64,000 bases of DNA, taken from positions 100,305,804 through 100,369,803 of the forward strand of contig CM057826.1 in assembly GCA_030068075.1 (NCBI GenBank). Direction: 5' to 3'. The translations under genes were made by a program, and so were the position numbers. The stretch is from Paguma larvata. Taxonomy: Eukaryota > Chordata > Mammalia > Carnivora > Viverridae. Of the stretch, positions 29,694-42,577 are shown one piece after another. Position 1 is the first letter of the stretch, and every line of letters starts with the position of its first letter. The notes beneath the pieces were generated by a model. That model was not told the DNA's origin and searched no databases. It saw nothing but the letters and a program-made list of their open reading frames with translations.

Positions 29694-32246
29694 CTAGCAG
29701 AAGACAAACACAGATAGAAGCTTACTTGAGCCAAAATTCTCTAAGGTTTTATCACATCAATTCCTTTCACAATAACATTTGTTAGATATACATGGTTGTG
29801 GTTTATGCAGAAAGGAAGCAAACTACTTTTAAAAAGTTTGTAATTCTCACTTTGTATTTGAAAGTCTTTCATATTCGAAGGCAATACATTTAAGTCCTTG
29901 GTAACTCACAGAACCACCACTTTCAAATTCCTTATAATGTAGCTTTGAAGGTACTGTTTATGTTCCATTTAAGATATCTATCTCATTGAAAATGAACAAG
30001 TCGAAACTTTAAATTATGGGTAAAATTTTAAAATCCAGGGGGCATTTAAAAATGGCTCAGCAGGCTGAGCATTCAAATCTTGATTTCGGCTCAGATCAGG
30101 ATCTCAAGGTGTGTGAGTTCAAGCCCTGTATCAGGCTCTGGGCTTAACATCACAGAGCCTGCATGGAATTCTCTCTCTTCTCTCTCTGCCGCACTCCCAC
30201 CCCCCGGCCCCGCTTGCTCTCTCTGTCTCTCAAAATAAATAAATTAAAAGCGTAAATAAATAAATAAATAAATAAAATAAAATCCAGGAATCTCATGCGG
30301 AAGATTCAGTTTCTTTCCCCATCAACAGCCACAAAGGGAGTAATGCTAGAATATATATTCTCAAAGGTTTTGCAGGAAACTCCATTGAGAGGTGTACAAA
30401 AAATATTTTTTTAAAATCTTAACATTACCACTATTATCAGTATATCCTAAAATTAATACTCACGTAATGTGAAGATCAAGAAAGAAAAACATAAAATTAA
30501 TGCTTTCGACTACCAGTGCCTATTTTAAAAATTTGGTAGCACATTTTATTCACGGATTTTACTCCCTTTGGCTGTTACTTCTAGGATGTAATCACAATCT
30601 TTAGGATTCCATCACTATAGATGGATGCCATGGGTTTATGTGTCGTAAACAATTATGTTTACAGATTTAAATGACAGTTGCTACTTTCGGTTGTATTTCC
30701 TAAATGTTATCCCCCCGGGATGTTATCCATTTTGATTAATGCTCCAAAGAGGCAACTTTAGAATATTAGCATTTCACCTGAATTACTCAAGGCTGTGTAA
30801 AGGCCATGTGAAAAGAAAGCTCACTGCGAATGGAGTAAAGCCAAAGCAACGTACACACTCAGTGCCTTTGTGCAAACCTGCAATGACACACAGCACAAGC
30901 CGGAAACAGTAGGCATAAGACCACTGGTTGGGAAATGTCCTCTGGAACTCTGAAGCTCCAGTTTCAATTGAGCTTTAAAATAGTGCTGAAAACAGCAACA
31001 TTTTCAATTCTACTTCTGAGTTCACTTGTTTCTATCTTTGAAAGGCTGTACTTTTACTTTTTCTCTTCTGGTGTGGAACGGTGACTGAAAAAAATCCATT
31101 TCCTCTTCTAAGGCAAGATCTTCTATTAGCATATCTGCCGCTGTCCAGAGAAACAGGTTTGAATGCTAAATGGTATTTTCCGCCGAATGAAACAAATGCA
31201 GGAAGTACACGCATGTGGTGCGTAATTAAAAATGTACAATGGAAGACGCAGTACATAATCAGACTTCCTTTGGCTGGCATTTGTCAGTCACACAGTTCTC
31301 CTCCCAGAAGCATCCTGACTATTTTCTCCCCTTTCTCCTTCCAGACACAATGCCAAACGGTACTTTCGACTCTGTGGCTCTAAGGGTCCTGGCCACTGAT
31401 GCCAAGACCTACTCCACCATGCCCTGCCCTGTCTCAAGATTTCTCCTTTCCCATGACTCACTGTGCACTGGTATATATTTAGGGGGCCTGAATATTCCAG
31501 TATTATAAAAAAGCTACGATTGTTAATCAAAATAAGGACAAAACCCTCGCAATCCCACCCTATATGTATATGTGTGTACATATAATAGTGACTAGCAGAA
31601 CTTAAGAGTGAGTGTTGATACAATGCTAAGCCCCTTAAAACTATTCTTAGGTTCAAAGCTTCACATGCGTTCATAGTGTGGACTGAAGTTTCAGCCAAAG
31701 TTACAAAAAACAAAAACTGTAAATAGGAAAAGGATTGACAAAACAAACTAATCCCTGAAAGTCTCACCTCTTGCGGTCCATATGAGACCCTACTGTACTT
31801 GCCCAAGCTGGTCGCTGCCTTGCATTTATTTCTGACATGTCACATTTTAATAACTATAGGTTATGAGATATCATCTTGCTGATGTCCCTCTCTCTGCATC
31901 TTGCCAACACCGAAAAAGTGAGGCTCAGCAAGTGTTTTAAATTAGCTGTCACACAGTAACTGTGCTAAGGTTGATAAGCACATTAGTTCATGAATATCTT
32001 TCCCGTTTGCCCAGAATGTGATGTGATTATCACTTAACTATAGCACAAGTCCCACAACTCTTACTTAAAACTAGAAAACAAAAATCCCACCAGGATGTCC
32101 TCATAAACATTCACAAGTTGTAGTTCCTGTGGACTCCTTCCATTTAACTCTGGTCTTAGATGCCAAAAGAAAGTGGAAGTTTCTGATGGTCACTGCTCTC
32201 CCACAATTAACAGTGAAGAATGGAGTCACATCTAGGGGCAACTTAC
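29694..32246 (-). other. MAST4: MAST4 intron between exons 6 and 7
   Basis: A 2.55-kb phase-0 intron with one plus SINE (30040-30278). The 30300-32246 portion holds nothing recognised. Confidence 0.8.
30040..30278 (+). repeat. Carnivore SINE, plus, with 10-bp target duplication and AAAT-rich tail
   Basis: The head is eroded but the tRNA-derived body and CT tract are clear. The tail is several AAAT units. The repeat aaaatccagg at 30030-30039 and 30279-30288 flanks it. Confidence 0.9.
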
Positions 32247-32348
32247 CAGACACTCTAATAATCGAGCAGGGCGGGCAATAACAATTAGGATCTTTCGAAC
32301 CAGTTGTTTAATAAATGCCAATTCTCCACTTTCTGAACGATCATGAGC
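32247..32348 (-). CDS. MAST4: MAST4 exon 6 of window (DUF1908 helix)
   Basis: One hundred two nucleotides encode residues 198-231, [19 protein letters not shown] then [15 protein letters not shown]. It is phase 0 at both ends, so it is a frame-neutral cassette like exon 5. The acceptor is cttgtag and the donor gtaagt. The hydrophobic [12 protein letters not shown] helix continues the DUF1908 bundle. Confidence 0.97.
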
Positions 32349-32997
32349 CTACAAGAAAGCAATGAGAAGAAAAATGATACAGGGTCGCTCTATTCGGTGG
32401 AAAATGAAATCAGCAAAGCATGCTAATTAGATAATTACAAATCTCTGAAAATTAAGTGATTTAGAAAATACCTTTCAGAGATTGATAAGCAGACATTATC
32501 TCTTCATAAATGGATGCCATTAAACTTCTTTATCTACGAAATGGCTCTATTAGCTAAATTTCAATTGCCTAACTTTGATTTATTCGGTGTTAAAAATCAA
32601 ACGTTAAAACTCTTCATGTGAACCATGAATGATGGAGAGATTAAGAGATTATAATACATTAAGTACATGGTACAAGTGGAGTGGGAGGCTGATAAGGAAC
32701 CTTGATTTACCAGATACAGCAACTTTAAGTATGAAATGGCTAATACAGTGAAAAGCTGCTTTTGTTATCCTGGACGTGTAACCCAGTCATGAAATATATT
32801 TTACACTTGCACCATGATTAGCCTAAAATTTGTTATTTTACAACATGTAAGAAGTGTGCGTTGCTGACTTCAAATGTGAGGGGGATAATGTTTACACCTG
32901 GATATATTCATACCAATTTGATTTCACATATTGAATAAATAATACCCAGGTGCTCAACTCAGTTAACTGACTTTAAATCTTTTTAAATTTTATGTTA

Positions 32998-33420
32998 TGG
33001 TACTCCTGGGTGGCTTAGTTGCTTGAGCATCTGACTCTTGATTTTGAATCAGGTCATGAGCCCAGCCAGAACTGTGAGACTGAGCCCTACGTGGGCTTTG
33101 CACTGAGTGTAGAGCCTGCTTAAAATTCTCTCCTGGGGTGCTCGGGTGGCTCAGTCAGTTGAGGGCCCAGCTCTTGGTTTCTGCTCAGGTCATGAGTTCA
33201 CAGTTCATGGGATCAGGCACGGCATTGAGCTCTGCGCTGACAGTGCGGAACATGCTTGGAATCCTCTCTCTCTGTGTCTCCCCCACTCACGTCTGTATGC
33301 ACCCACACACATTCTCTCTCAAAGTAAACAAACATTAAAAAAAAAAAAATTCTCTCTACCCCGTCCCTGTCTCCCCCTAGTGTGCGCACTCTCTCTCTCT
33401 AAAAAGTAAAAAAGTAAAAA
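32998..33420 (+). repeat. SINE interrupted by a younger SINE
   Basis: The outer SINE occupies 32998-33132 and resumes at about 33357-33420. The inner SINE spans 33133-33345. The repeat aaaattctctc at 33122-33132 and 33346-33356 is the inner element's target duplication. Confidence 0.9.
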
Positions 33421-33520
33421 AGAGTAATTGAGTACTTTTAAATTTTGTGCTATATGTTGCCTACTCAAGCACAAAAAGCATCCTGAGAATAAAATTCAGT
33501 TTAAAAGTAATTTTAATTTT

Positions 33521-33661
33521 CGGGCTGCTTGGGCGATTCAGTCCATTAAGCTTCTGCTGTCTGTGGGGAGCCAACTGGATTCTCTTTCCCCTTTCTCTCT
33601 GCCCCTCCCCTGCTTGCGCATGAGCTCTCGATCTCAACAATAAATAAACATTTAAAAAAAA
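33521..33661 (+). repeat. Carnivore SINE, plus, internally deleted
   Basis: Head and tail are present, but the middle (gtcatgatctc region) is missing. Similar flanks (agtaattttaat / agtcattttaat) suggest an old target duplication. Confidence 0.82.
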
Positions 33662-35924
33662 GAGTCATTTTAATATTCAATGTTGTTTTCTTGAAGAAAT
33701 GGGATAAATTTGTATCAAGGAAGACATAAAACGTTACGTTTTAGAAGTCTGAAGGTAAACTTATATGCATGCTCACTTTAAAGCTAAATTTTATGTTGGT
33801 ATGATCCACTCTCCTCTAAGGATTAAAAAAAACATATCAAGAAGACGCTGGTGCAACAGAATATAATTTCACAGACATATGAATAAACATTTAAAATCAT
33901 TCCTGAAAGAGCTTTATTCTAAGAGCCAGCCCTCTCATGTAAAGAACTGGCTGACCAAATCTGTGAAAAATGATTATACTTAGTAATATGTCTACAGATT
34001 TTTAGCCATCAAATCAAAGAAAATTTCCAAAATGTAGGTACAGAAAATAAATAACAGGCAAAAAAAAAAAATCAAAACAGCCAACATTTTAAAGAAAAAA
34101 GCATACGGAAAATGACCACTGATGAATAACTGTGCAACAGAATGTGTTCAAAGAAAACCCACTTGCACCTAGAACTGTAGGTCCTAGCAACCAGCTGGGA
34201 TGCTACGGAACACAGACAAGTAGGTATACAAAATACTGAAATTATCTTTAAGTTTCCTTTGTAATTTCTGTTTTACAACAAAAACAGATTTTGGAGGATA
34301 CAATGAATGCTAAAAAGTATGGTTACATGCCTTCTTTATAGCTTATCCTTAATCGAAACTAAAGAGATAATCTTTAAAATGAAGCAAAGAGCCAGGTAAC
34401 TTCTTGACCTGGGTTAGATATAAAATTTCCTTTTACTGTAATAATTACTGCTTTATAAATTTAGGAATACAAAGACAATCTAAAAAGCCTGAACAGGCTT
34501 GGCTGAGCTCTTCAAAGGGAAACAAAATCTGGATCTTAAAAATCTCTTAAGTTTTTAACTGTTAAGTTAAGAATTAGATTATACAAATTCCATTTTAAAA
34601 ACTGTAAAAATAATCAGTTCATTCCACTTCTTACTTCTAAGAATTATCAGCTGTAACCAAAGCCAAAACATACAATGGGTTGTGTTAACTCAAATAATAT
34701 TTTATCTGCTAACATTATCAGGGAGGGAGGAGTTTTGTTAAAACAACACTGAACAGAATCACACAGTTAGCATGAGAAGAGAGAGAGTTTCCAGGCTGCT
34801 AAGAGCAAGCACCAACACCAATGTATACCCTGTGTTTATATTTTAAGTGTTGACCACTACAAAAATACTGAGACCCATATTTGAAAGTAGGTTATAGTTT
34901 CCTATGGATATTATCTTCTTTGGCTAAATAAACCTAAGTGAGAAAACAAATGGAGACATAAAGCATTTCATCCGGAACAGACCTAGACTTTAGGACTTTA
35001 AAAAGGTATTAGTTAAACTGACCTGCTCAAAGCCTCAGGGGGACCTTGCCTGGGTCCTGACAATGGGGAAAGTGGCCAGGAGAGACCAGGCACACAATGT
35101 CACAGCAAGCACACAATGTCACAGCTGAGAACTGACAACAATTGCATCCTGGGGAAGGTGAAGGAAATTCCCACAATAAGGGCTCCATCTAAAAGGCAGA
35201 ATTTCCCCTGTGACTCTTTAGCTCCAAACTCTGGAAGGATGCTGTCAATGTGATTCTGAAGATAGTTTTAATTTTCACAAAAGGACTGAAGAAAACGTTT
35301 ATCCATGAAGATAAATAAGAAAACATTCTTATTCATACCCAGTAATGCTCTTCATACCACAAGTAAACATGTTTCTCTGCTCACAAGACAAATTTCTCTA
35401 AGTATCAACAATTTTTATCTATTATATGGCATATTCAGATGATTTTTTGAAACTTAAGATTTTTTTTTGTCATTGCTACAAAACCATCTGCAAGGTCTAT
35501 TAGACAAAAACAAGATTAAATGTGTGTTGGGGGGGTGGCGGCAAGATTTCAATGTAAATAACTTTGGATATTGATTCTATCTCTCTCAGGTAAAGCCTCT
35601 GAAACAAAGAAAAAAACAGGACTAAACTAGTAATTACGGTAACATCCTGGGACAGAACTCTGGAATTAAGGAAGGAATATCTCACAGAGGCTGACTACAG
35701 AGTTACTCTCTCATCGGCCTCTTCTGTTTAAAATGCACCATTTAACAAGTATCAGTTTCAACATAATTTCATAGCAAGTAATATGCATTGTGTTCCTAGC
35801 ATTTTTTTCGAGAGCTGTTTGATTAAAACAAACAGCAAAAGTGAATTACTTGATGATAAATCATAATAAATCAAGTATTTTAGCATGCATGTATACATGT
35901 CTTCTTTCTCCTTTCCTCCTTCCA

Positions 35925-36425
35925 GTATTGGCCACAGTGCTAGGCACCAGGGAGTTGAAGACGACTGGGATATGATCCCTGTCCTTCAAAGAGCCCTCTT
36001 ATACTGGTGAAGTGAAACCCCGAAACAGATCATGAAACTGTACTTTGGTCAATGGGCCATGTTAAGGTTTTTACTTATAGGCAGAATGGAGCCAGTGAGG
36101 AACGTTATTAGATAAATGTTCTTACAGTCACACAGAAGTAAGAATTTGGGAGTCAGGACTACTGCCTCAGTGAACTGTCCAGGTGGACAGATACTCATTA
36201 GCCAGGGAGACACATGAATTTAAAATCTAAGAGCTGCTGGTCTGAGATACAGACCAGAAGCCATTAGAGTCCAAAGATCTTTAAGCTAAGAGAGACAACT
36301 AGATCACCAGGAGAGAGGGGAGGAGCAGTGGGTCACAAATCAGATGATAAGAAACTAACTTTCAGAAAACACGAGTCAGAAGAAAAGCACTTAGAAGAAG
36401 CAGAGAAGAGACAGAGACACTAAAA
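35925..36425 (+). repeat. L2-like LINE remnant
   Basis: Starts ggccacagtgctaggcacca and includes gatccctgtccttcaaagag, typical of L2 3' regions. The extent is approximate. Confidence 0.5.
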
Positions 36426-36432
36426 ATATCTT

Positions 36433-36632
36433 GGGACTCCTGGGTGGCTCATCAGGTTAAGCTTCTGACTGTTGATTTTGGCTCAGGTAATGATCTCATG
36501 GTTTGTGGGATCGAGTCCCATGATGGGCTGTGTGCTGACAGTGCGGAGCCTGCGTAGGATTCTCTCTCCCTCTCTCTCTGCCCCTTTCTTTCTCTCCCTG
36601 TCTCAGAATAAATAAACAACAAAAACAGAAAG
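36433..36632 (+). repeat. Carnivore SINE, plus, with 8-bp target duplication
   Basis: Head gggactcctgggtggctcat, tail aataaataaacaac. The repeat aatatctt at 36425-36432 and 36633-36640 flanks it. Confidence 0.9.
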
Positions 36633-38079
36633 AATATCTTAAAAGGAAGGGGGCTAAAAAGAGAGAAAAGGAAGATTTTAATAGTGCTGAATACAATAAT
36701 ATTCTAGTAAAAGACACCTGCCCCAATAAAATGTCCAGGAAGAAGGACAGTGAACTTCAGTGAGTTTAGTGAGAGGCGGTCAGAAGCCATTCATTCAAGA
36801 GTTGGTCTATATGCTCTACACCATTCTAGATGAACAAAACAGACAAAACCCTGCTCACACAGACACCCATGCTGGTAACAGTCCCTGAGCTATTACCAGT
36901 CTGTGATGACATAGGTACAATATTGAGCAGAAGCATTAGCAACTCTTATATTTTTACATTTTTTGTATACCCAAAGGCATGATCATGTTCCTTTACGCTT
37001 ATTTTCATTTTAATTTATAGAATCAGTGCAAGCCTACTTGGAAATTAACAATGAAAAACAAAAACAATGTATTCAGCCCCCTAAAATACTCTGAGAAATA
37101 CTGCCTGAATGAACTACGATAGGTTGAAATGTAAGAAATTGGCACAGAGTGCAGAAAAACTCTGTTGGGATGTCTGGATAGGAAGGAAAAACAGTGGTTG
37201 CTACTCACAGAGGCATCTTCTCATCTTGCCAAACTCAATTCGGTACAGGCAAATACAGATGAATCTCCAGAAAACTAGGATGCTAATATTTTCCTCCAGT
37301 TCCATGGCATTATTTACAGATTCATGCTTAGAAAAAACAATCTACGGTTTTTGCTGATATGGGCATAACTTATGCCCTATGAGGTAGAGAAACACAATAT
37401 ATCCAAATACAGAGACTAAATAGGTTTTACTTGTAGGCTGTGGCTGATCAATTTCAGTCACAAGAGCAATATATGCACTAATTCCATTCTACCATACACA
37501 TTCCTTCCTGCCCTGGGTGTTATCAGGAGCGACGCATTCAAGTACTAGGCCTAGACAGGTACCTGTGTTTATCTGTCTTTTGGAAATTGGGTATTTTGTC
37601 ACAAGAGGAACTGACGTTAATGAAAATATAAGTTGCCATTTACTACCCAATACCACGTGTAGGTTAATTAATAGGACATATGGCCTGGAAGAAGGCAGCC
37701 ATTTTCCATTTAGCTTTTCCAGATATTAGAACTAGATAGCATCATCAAATAACGTGCGTGCACCCAGGCAATTTATAACTTTATGGTCGGAGGTGGGGGG
37801 GAAATCACTGCCTGAAAATCCTTTACAATCCACTTATCCCAGAGCCATAGATTGTTGAGTCCCAAGGTTCCTGTAAAGGTTATTACATTAACTTTCTATT
37901 ACTACAAATGAGGATGAGAATCAATTTATAGCAAGTAGCCATCAGTTTTTTCTTCTTTGCTTCGCTGGAATATGAACTCTATCTCATGTTTACAACGTGT
38001 AAGCAAATGCACTCATGAAATTTTTCTTTCTTCAGGGGGAAAGCAAACAAATTGGAAAACTTTCTACAGTGGTTCATAC

Positions 38080-38289
38080 CTCTTGCAGCAATTTATCTAA
38101 TTTGTGCTGTAATTCCAGGAAGTATCGCGAGGTGATGAGACCCTGGTGGGATTTATCCAAGCAATCTCGAGCCAGTTCAATAATCTGATGGTGAGTAAAA
38201 CTTAGCACTCCATCTGCTAGAGGAAGAACATGGTCAGGAGAGTAGCTGGTGATAATTTCCTTCAGACGTTCTTCCATCTGAGCCGTGGC
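38080..38289 (-). CDS. MAST4: MAST4 exon 5 of window (DUF1908 helical core)
   Basis: Two hundred ten nucleotides encode residues 128-197, from [16 protein letters not shown] to [11 protein letters not shown]. This is the core of the all-helical DUF1908 domain that precedes the kinase in MAST proteins; its amphipathic Leu/Glu/Lys pattern is evident. Both ends are phase 0, so skipping would remove 70 residues without a frameshift. The acceptor is ctaaatag and the donor gtatga. No exact biochemical role is established for this domain that can be read from the sequence. Confidence 0.97.
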
Positions 38290-40258
38290 CTATTTAGAGA
38301 AGACATGCACACACAGATGTAAGACGACAAAACACACAAGGGGACAATTCAATCATCATGTTTATCAAGCATCTTTAGACACCTCCACAAATTATTAGTT
38401 TCTAGAAATCAGCGGTGTATATATAGCGTCATTATATACTTGTCAAAACCCACATATACACACCACCGGGAAGGAACCTTAATGTTAACTAAGGACTTTG
38501 GGTGATTATGATCTGTCAGCACAGATTCATCGACTCTTAACCGGTGGGGGATGCTGAAAGGAGGAGGGTGTGTGTGTCGGGACAGGGGGTAGGGGGGCAT
38601 CAGAGTACATGGGAACTCTCGGAACTTCCTGTTCCATTTTGATGTGACTCTAAAGCTGTTCTGAAAAATGAAGGCTATTATTTTTAAAGCAGCAACAGCA
38701 GCCTTATCACATGGAAAAAAGATTTGAGGTATACAAGGGAAAGTGACAATCCTAAGGCGATAATGATTTTTTTCTGTCCTACCAAATATAAGATGGTCTA
38801 TGAAAGCTTCTTCAAGTAAGTTAAATAATACCAAAAATTGTTAAGCTTTCATTTTAGATCTTGAGCTACTTCTTTCAGATGGATGCTCAAAATTATTAGG
38901 TTTTTACCTATTCGAAACTCGGACTATTGCTAGAATTCAACAGGGTGGGCCAAGAGTTGTTTTGTTCAGTAGGTTTTAATGTGCCAGGAACAAGTATCTT
39001 ACATTATCATTATCCTTCTCTCAAAAAGCTGTATCACATGCAAAAGGCCGAGGAGATTCCTTTGGTAAGATAAATAAAAAATTTCCTTTCCAACTTTCAT
39101 TTCATTCTGTGATGCCCTACTACCTAATCAGTATCCTTTGCTTATATTAATTGTCTACAAGGGGCCAGGGGGTTCTTCTTGGCCTCCTGCTCTCCTTCTC
39201 AAATCGGAACCAGCATTAACTACGTAGAGTCAGGACCTATTTCCCTGGTGAACCAGTGACACGTAATTAATAGCTAAGAAGGCTTTAATCAATGACATCA
39301 ATGTCGGGTTCATTGCAAATAATAAGCACTTTGCTACTGATTTATGAAACCAGAGATTTCCTCTCACTTTCTTGCCTAGGGCTACACAAGTAGTGGGGGA
39401 GGAAAAGGAACACAATGGAAACGCTGTCTTCTCCCAGGCGGGCAGGAACGCTAGTGGAAAGGCCGTGGAAACTAGGTGACAGGAACTATCAAACGGCAGG
39501 TTTTTGCAGCCAAGGCGTCTGGCAACAACTCTTCAGCAAGTCCTCCCTGGCTGAATTCAAATTCCTTTTGCAAGTCTAACAGGGATCATTTCAGCTGTAC
39601 CTTCCCTTCTAAATTAGTTGTGTAGGGGGCGCATACACTTGCTAAGGAGATAGGAAGTCACAGAAAAGAAAAATGAGGTTGAGGCGCCTGGGTGGTTCAG
39701 TCGGTTAAGGTCTGTCCAACTCTTGATTTTAGCTCAGGTCATGATCTCGTGATTTGTGGGCTCAAGCCCCACATCAGGCTCTGTGCTGACAGCACACACC
39801 CTGCTTGGGATTCTCTCTCTCTCTCTTTTTCTCTTTCTCTCAAAAGAAATAAACAAATAAAAGACATTCATCACATACCACTCTATAGGTTCCTAAGGAA
39901 GTAAAACAGTAGCTGCCTGACAATACAGCAGCAGGGCCCAGAACAAGGCAGAGGGAACATGAGGGTCTAGACTCTCACTCTCCCTGGGGCACCTCGTTAG
40001 GCCCACCCAGCGGGTGGGACAAGCAGCAGGATTCATTTTAGAGGCGGTTCAGCACACAGCGAGTATGGCTAGTCCTCAGCCATTTTTAAAAAATTGTGAG
40101 CGATTTTACCTTCTTCAGAAGCTATGGTACTGTTTGATATAAGCCCAGCTCATTACTACTGGACTGGACCATTACCTCCCATAACAAAACCACCTTACAC
40201 ACGCTATATCCAGGTTGTCTGTTCGCTGATGCTAGGCATCTTCAATTCAATTCATTAC
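38290..40258 (-). other. MAST4: MAST4 intron between exons 4 and 5
   Basis: A 1.97-kb phase-0 intron with one plus SINE at about 39685-39862. Nothing else was recognised. Confidence 0.85.
39685..39862 (+). repeat. Carnivore SINE, plus
   Basis: Well-preserved head gcgcctgggtggttcagtcg and tail aaaagaaataaacaaataaa. Confidence 0.93.
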
Positions 40259-40334
40259 CTTTGGGAACCTCTCTTTGTAGACATGGTTCATCATAATTAT
40301 TTCATGGTCACAGCAGGCAGGAGAACGTCCGGGG
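40259..40334 (-). CDS. MAST4: MAST4 exon 4 of window ([16 protein letters not shown])
   Basis: Seventy-six nucleotides finish Ser102 and encode residues 103-127, [16 protein letters not shown] followed by HVYKERFPK. The acceptor is cttgcag and the donor gtaatg. The exon was found by reading the minus strand between exons 3 and 5. Its ends fit both neighbours exactly (phase 2 in, phase 0 out). The segment belongs to DUF1908. The [12 protein letters not shown] block is shared with other MAST paralogues with small changes. Confidence 0.96.
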
Positions 40335-41195
40335 CTGCAAGCAAACCAAATTACCCTTTTAAACTTGCCTCAGCATGAAATGAAAATAAGCTTTTTATTT
40401 ATAAACAATTGGTTGGATCAAAAGTACTATCCAACCTTCATAAGAGAAGTATATTAGGTGATAAACTACAAAATCAGTCATTAGGACATACATACAAACC
40501 CACACACGGCGACACCCTAGAGAGGACTCAGAAAGGAAGCCTAAGAAATGGAACGCTACAAAATAATTATAGCTACAATATAAAACTAGTTCAGAAACGT
40601 TCTTAAACTGAGCTTATATTCTGTATGTAGGATGCATTGTGTACTTCTGGAAACCAATTAATGAATTGCGATATAAAACAAAACAGGGTCACCATGAACA
40701 GCAACATCTAGGACACACCAAACAGTATAATTTCACACTTTTATCGTACACCTGCGCTCTGCCACGTACCACTGAAGAGGTCTAAGAGTCTTCCGTGACA
40801 CAGGTATCGCCAGTGAAATCCATTTTCTGGCCTAGCAAATATCTATTTGGGATGCAAAGGTAAGCACTTTGTACAATATGAAAGTGAGGCATAGAACTGG
40901 TGGGCGCTTTCGTTATTTCAATAGCGGTTCATGATTCTTCCTCGTGCTTTACAGTTGTGCAATGTCAGTGTGAGTATTTACATTCTAGGGAGAATACAGC
41001 CTGCACTAGATACCCAAGGAACTCCTCTCATAAAACTATAAAATGGGCACCCATGTGGTAAAATACAATGCCTCTAAATGAATTCATAAAATTGGCCTTT
41101 TATTCCCTAACTCAAAATAATAACTCATTCCCAAATTATTCATTGTGGCTACATTTACTATCAGTTTATGATACTAAATAAAAAAAGTACAAATT

Positions 41196-41365
41196 GAGCA
41201 TGCCTGGCTGGCTCAGTCAATAGAGCACGGGACTCTTGGTCTTAGGGCTGTGAGTTTGAGCCCCATCATGGGTACAGAGTTTACTTAAAATATATATATA
41301 CATGTATATATATGTATGTATATATGTATGTGTATATACATACATACATACACACACACACCACA
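41196..41365 (+). repeat. Short-type SINE running into TA/CA microsatellite
   Basis: Head gcctggctggctcagtcaat and ggtacagagtttacttaaa mark the shorter carnivore SINE type without the CT tract. From about 41290 it becomes an imperfect TATG/TACA/CA tract, probably grown from the SINE tail. Confidence 0.85.
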
Positions 41366-42182
41366 ACTAGGTTGTCTTGGAATTTCCAAAGGCAAGAAGG
41401 TTTTATAGGAGGTCCCTTTAGTCTACATATATATATGTGAAAACTCTCCTCAGGAACCTTTGATGTTCAACTGAACACTTGACAAACTATTTTTATAATA
41501 AAATCTTAAACAGGAAAGTATACCGATTCTACAGCATCAAGATGTCACACTGCAGAGACAACTGCCTTGATCATCATGCAGAGAAAGACCTGCCACCCCA
41601 GCTGCTGGGACAGCAGAAGCCTTCAGCCACCAGTCCCTTAGAAGATGGCCTCAGTTGCAGCCACCCCACCCAAGCCACGCCCTTGTCAGGGCACCCCACC
41701 CAGGAACTGAGGTAGGGATAAAAAAGTAACGGCCATTTGGCCCATTCGGCACAACTCTGACAGGTAGCTATGGGGCACCTTCATTTGCCTCTGTCCCATT
41801 TTGCTTGCTTGCCTTCTTTCTAGAAGTATAAATCCTGAGCACTCCCTAATAACCACCCTGAACACAAATCTGGGTTAGAGTCTGCTTCCTAAAAAATAAA
41901 ACTGTAAGAGAGTCAACGTCAAAATTCAAGGGACACAAACTCCTAACAGTTTATTCATAGTCCTGAAAAAAGTAAAAGTCATGATGCAAAGAAAGAATGA
42001 AAAACAGGGGTGAACTTTTACAGTGTGGAATCTGAATGAAAATCCTTCTATTTTTGCTGTCTTTCCTTTTTAGCCAAGCTTAACTCTTCCAAAATAAGAG
42101 CAGTAAGTGCTCCTACACCACAATTAGATTGTCTTGGAATTTCCAAAGGCAAGAAGGTTTTACAGGAGGTCCCTTTAGTCCA
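41358..42182 (+). repeat. Duplicated ~67-bp segment (two copies ~757 bp apart)
   Basis: Copy 1 at 41358-41424 and copy 2 at 42115-42182 share ttgtcttggaatttccaaag and gcaagaaggtttta, with about four mismatches overall. They are direct repeats. Their origin is unclear. Confidence 0.88.
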
Positions 42183-42419
42183 TCATGATTACTGCTAGTA
42201 TAGCAATTAGCAAATTGAGAGAAATTAAAAGAAAAACAGTAAGATGCCTTTCAGTGGTAATTAACGGTATCATGTAGAGTCGGGAAAAATCACTTTCTAT
42301 TCAGAGGAGTTCACAAATCAATTAACACAGGGATGAATGGGAGGATGCAAAGGCTTCCCGTGAAAAGGTTAAGAACAGGTAATCCAATTAAGAGACAGTT
42401 TTCAATCAGGTCCACACAC

Positions 42420-42577
42420 CTCAGACTTCGGGATCGGGGGCGCATGGGCGTGTTCCTGCATCTGTTTTCCGTGGCAATGCTTTCAGTAGTACAAAAATGT
42501 TTCGACAGGAAGTGCAATTCGTCTGGCGTTGGTTGGTATGGTAACTGATGCAGCTTCTCCTGGGAGGAAGAGGAGGA
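42420..42577 (-). CDS. MAST4: MAST4 exon 3 of window (start of DUF1908 pre-kinase domain)
   Basis: One hundred fifty-eight nucleotides encode residues 50-101 plus two bases of Ser102. The exon opens with five serines and then [20 protein letters not shown], the usual start of the DUF1908 pre-kinase domain. [13 protein letters not shown] and RPRSRSL follow. The acceptor is cttgtag and the donor gtgtgt. Human MAST4, as I remember it, has a Cys among the leading serines. Skipping this exon would break the frame (phase 0 in, phase 2 out). Confidence 0.97.

Larger units (their letters stand above)
32349..38079 (-). other. MAST4: MAST4 intron between exons 5 and 6
   Basis: This 5.7-kb phase-0 intron holds a nested SINE pair (32998-33420), an internally deleted SINE (33521-33661), an L2-like remnant (about 35925-36425) and a SINE with duplication (36433-36632). 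The 33700-35900 and 36900-38079 stretches hold nothing recognised. Confidence 0.8.
40335..42419 (-). other. MAST4: MAST4 intron between exons 3 and 4
   Basis: This 2.1-kb phase-2 intron holds a short-type SINE fragment (41196-41292) running into a TA/CA microsatellite. It also has a duplicated segment of about 67 bp (41358-41424 and 42115-42182) flanking a possible LTR remnant. Confidence 0.8.

Noticed and set aside
31288..31806. Longest single open frame in the window (172 codons, minus)
   Set aside because: Lies within an intron, has low-complexity composition without recognisable motifs, and does not connect to the MAST4 frame by splice sites.
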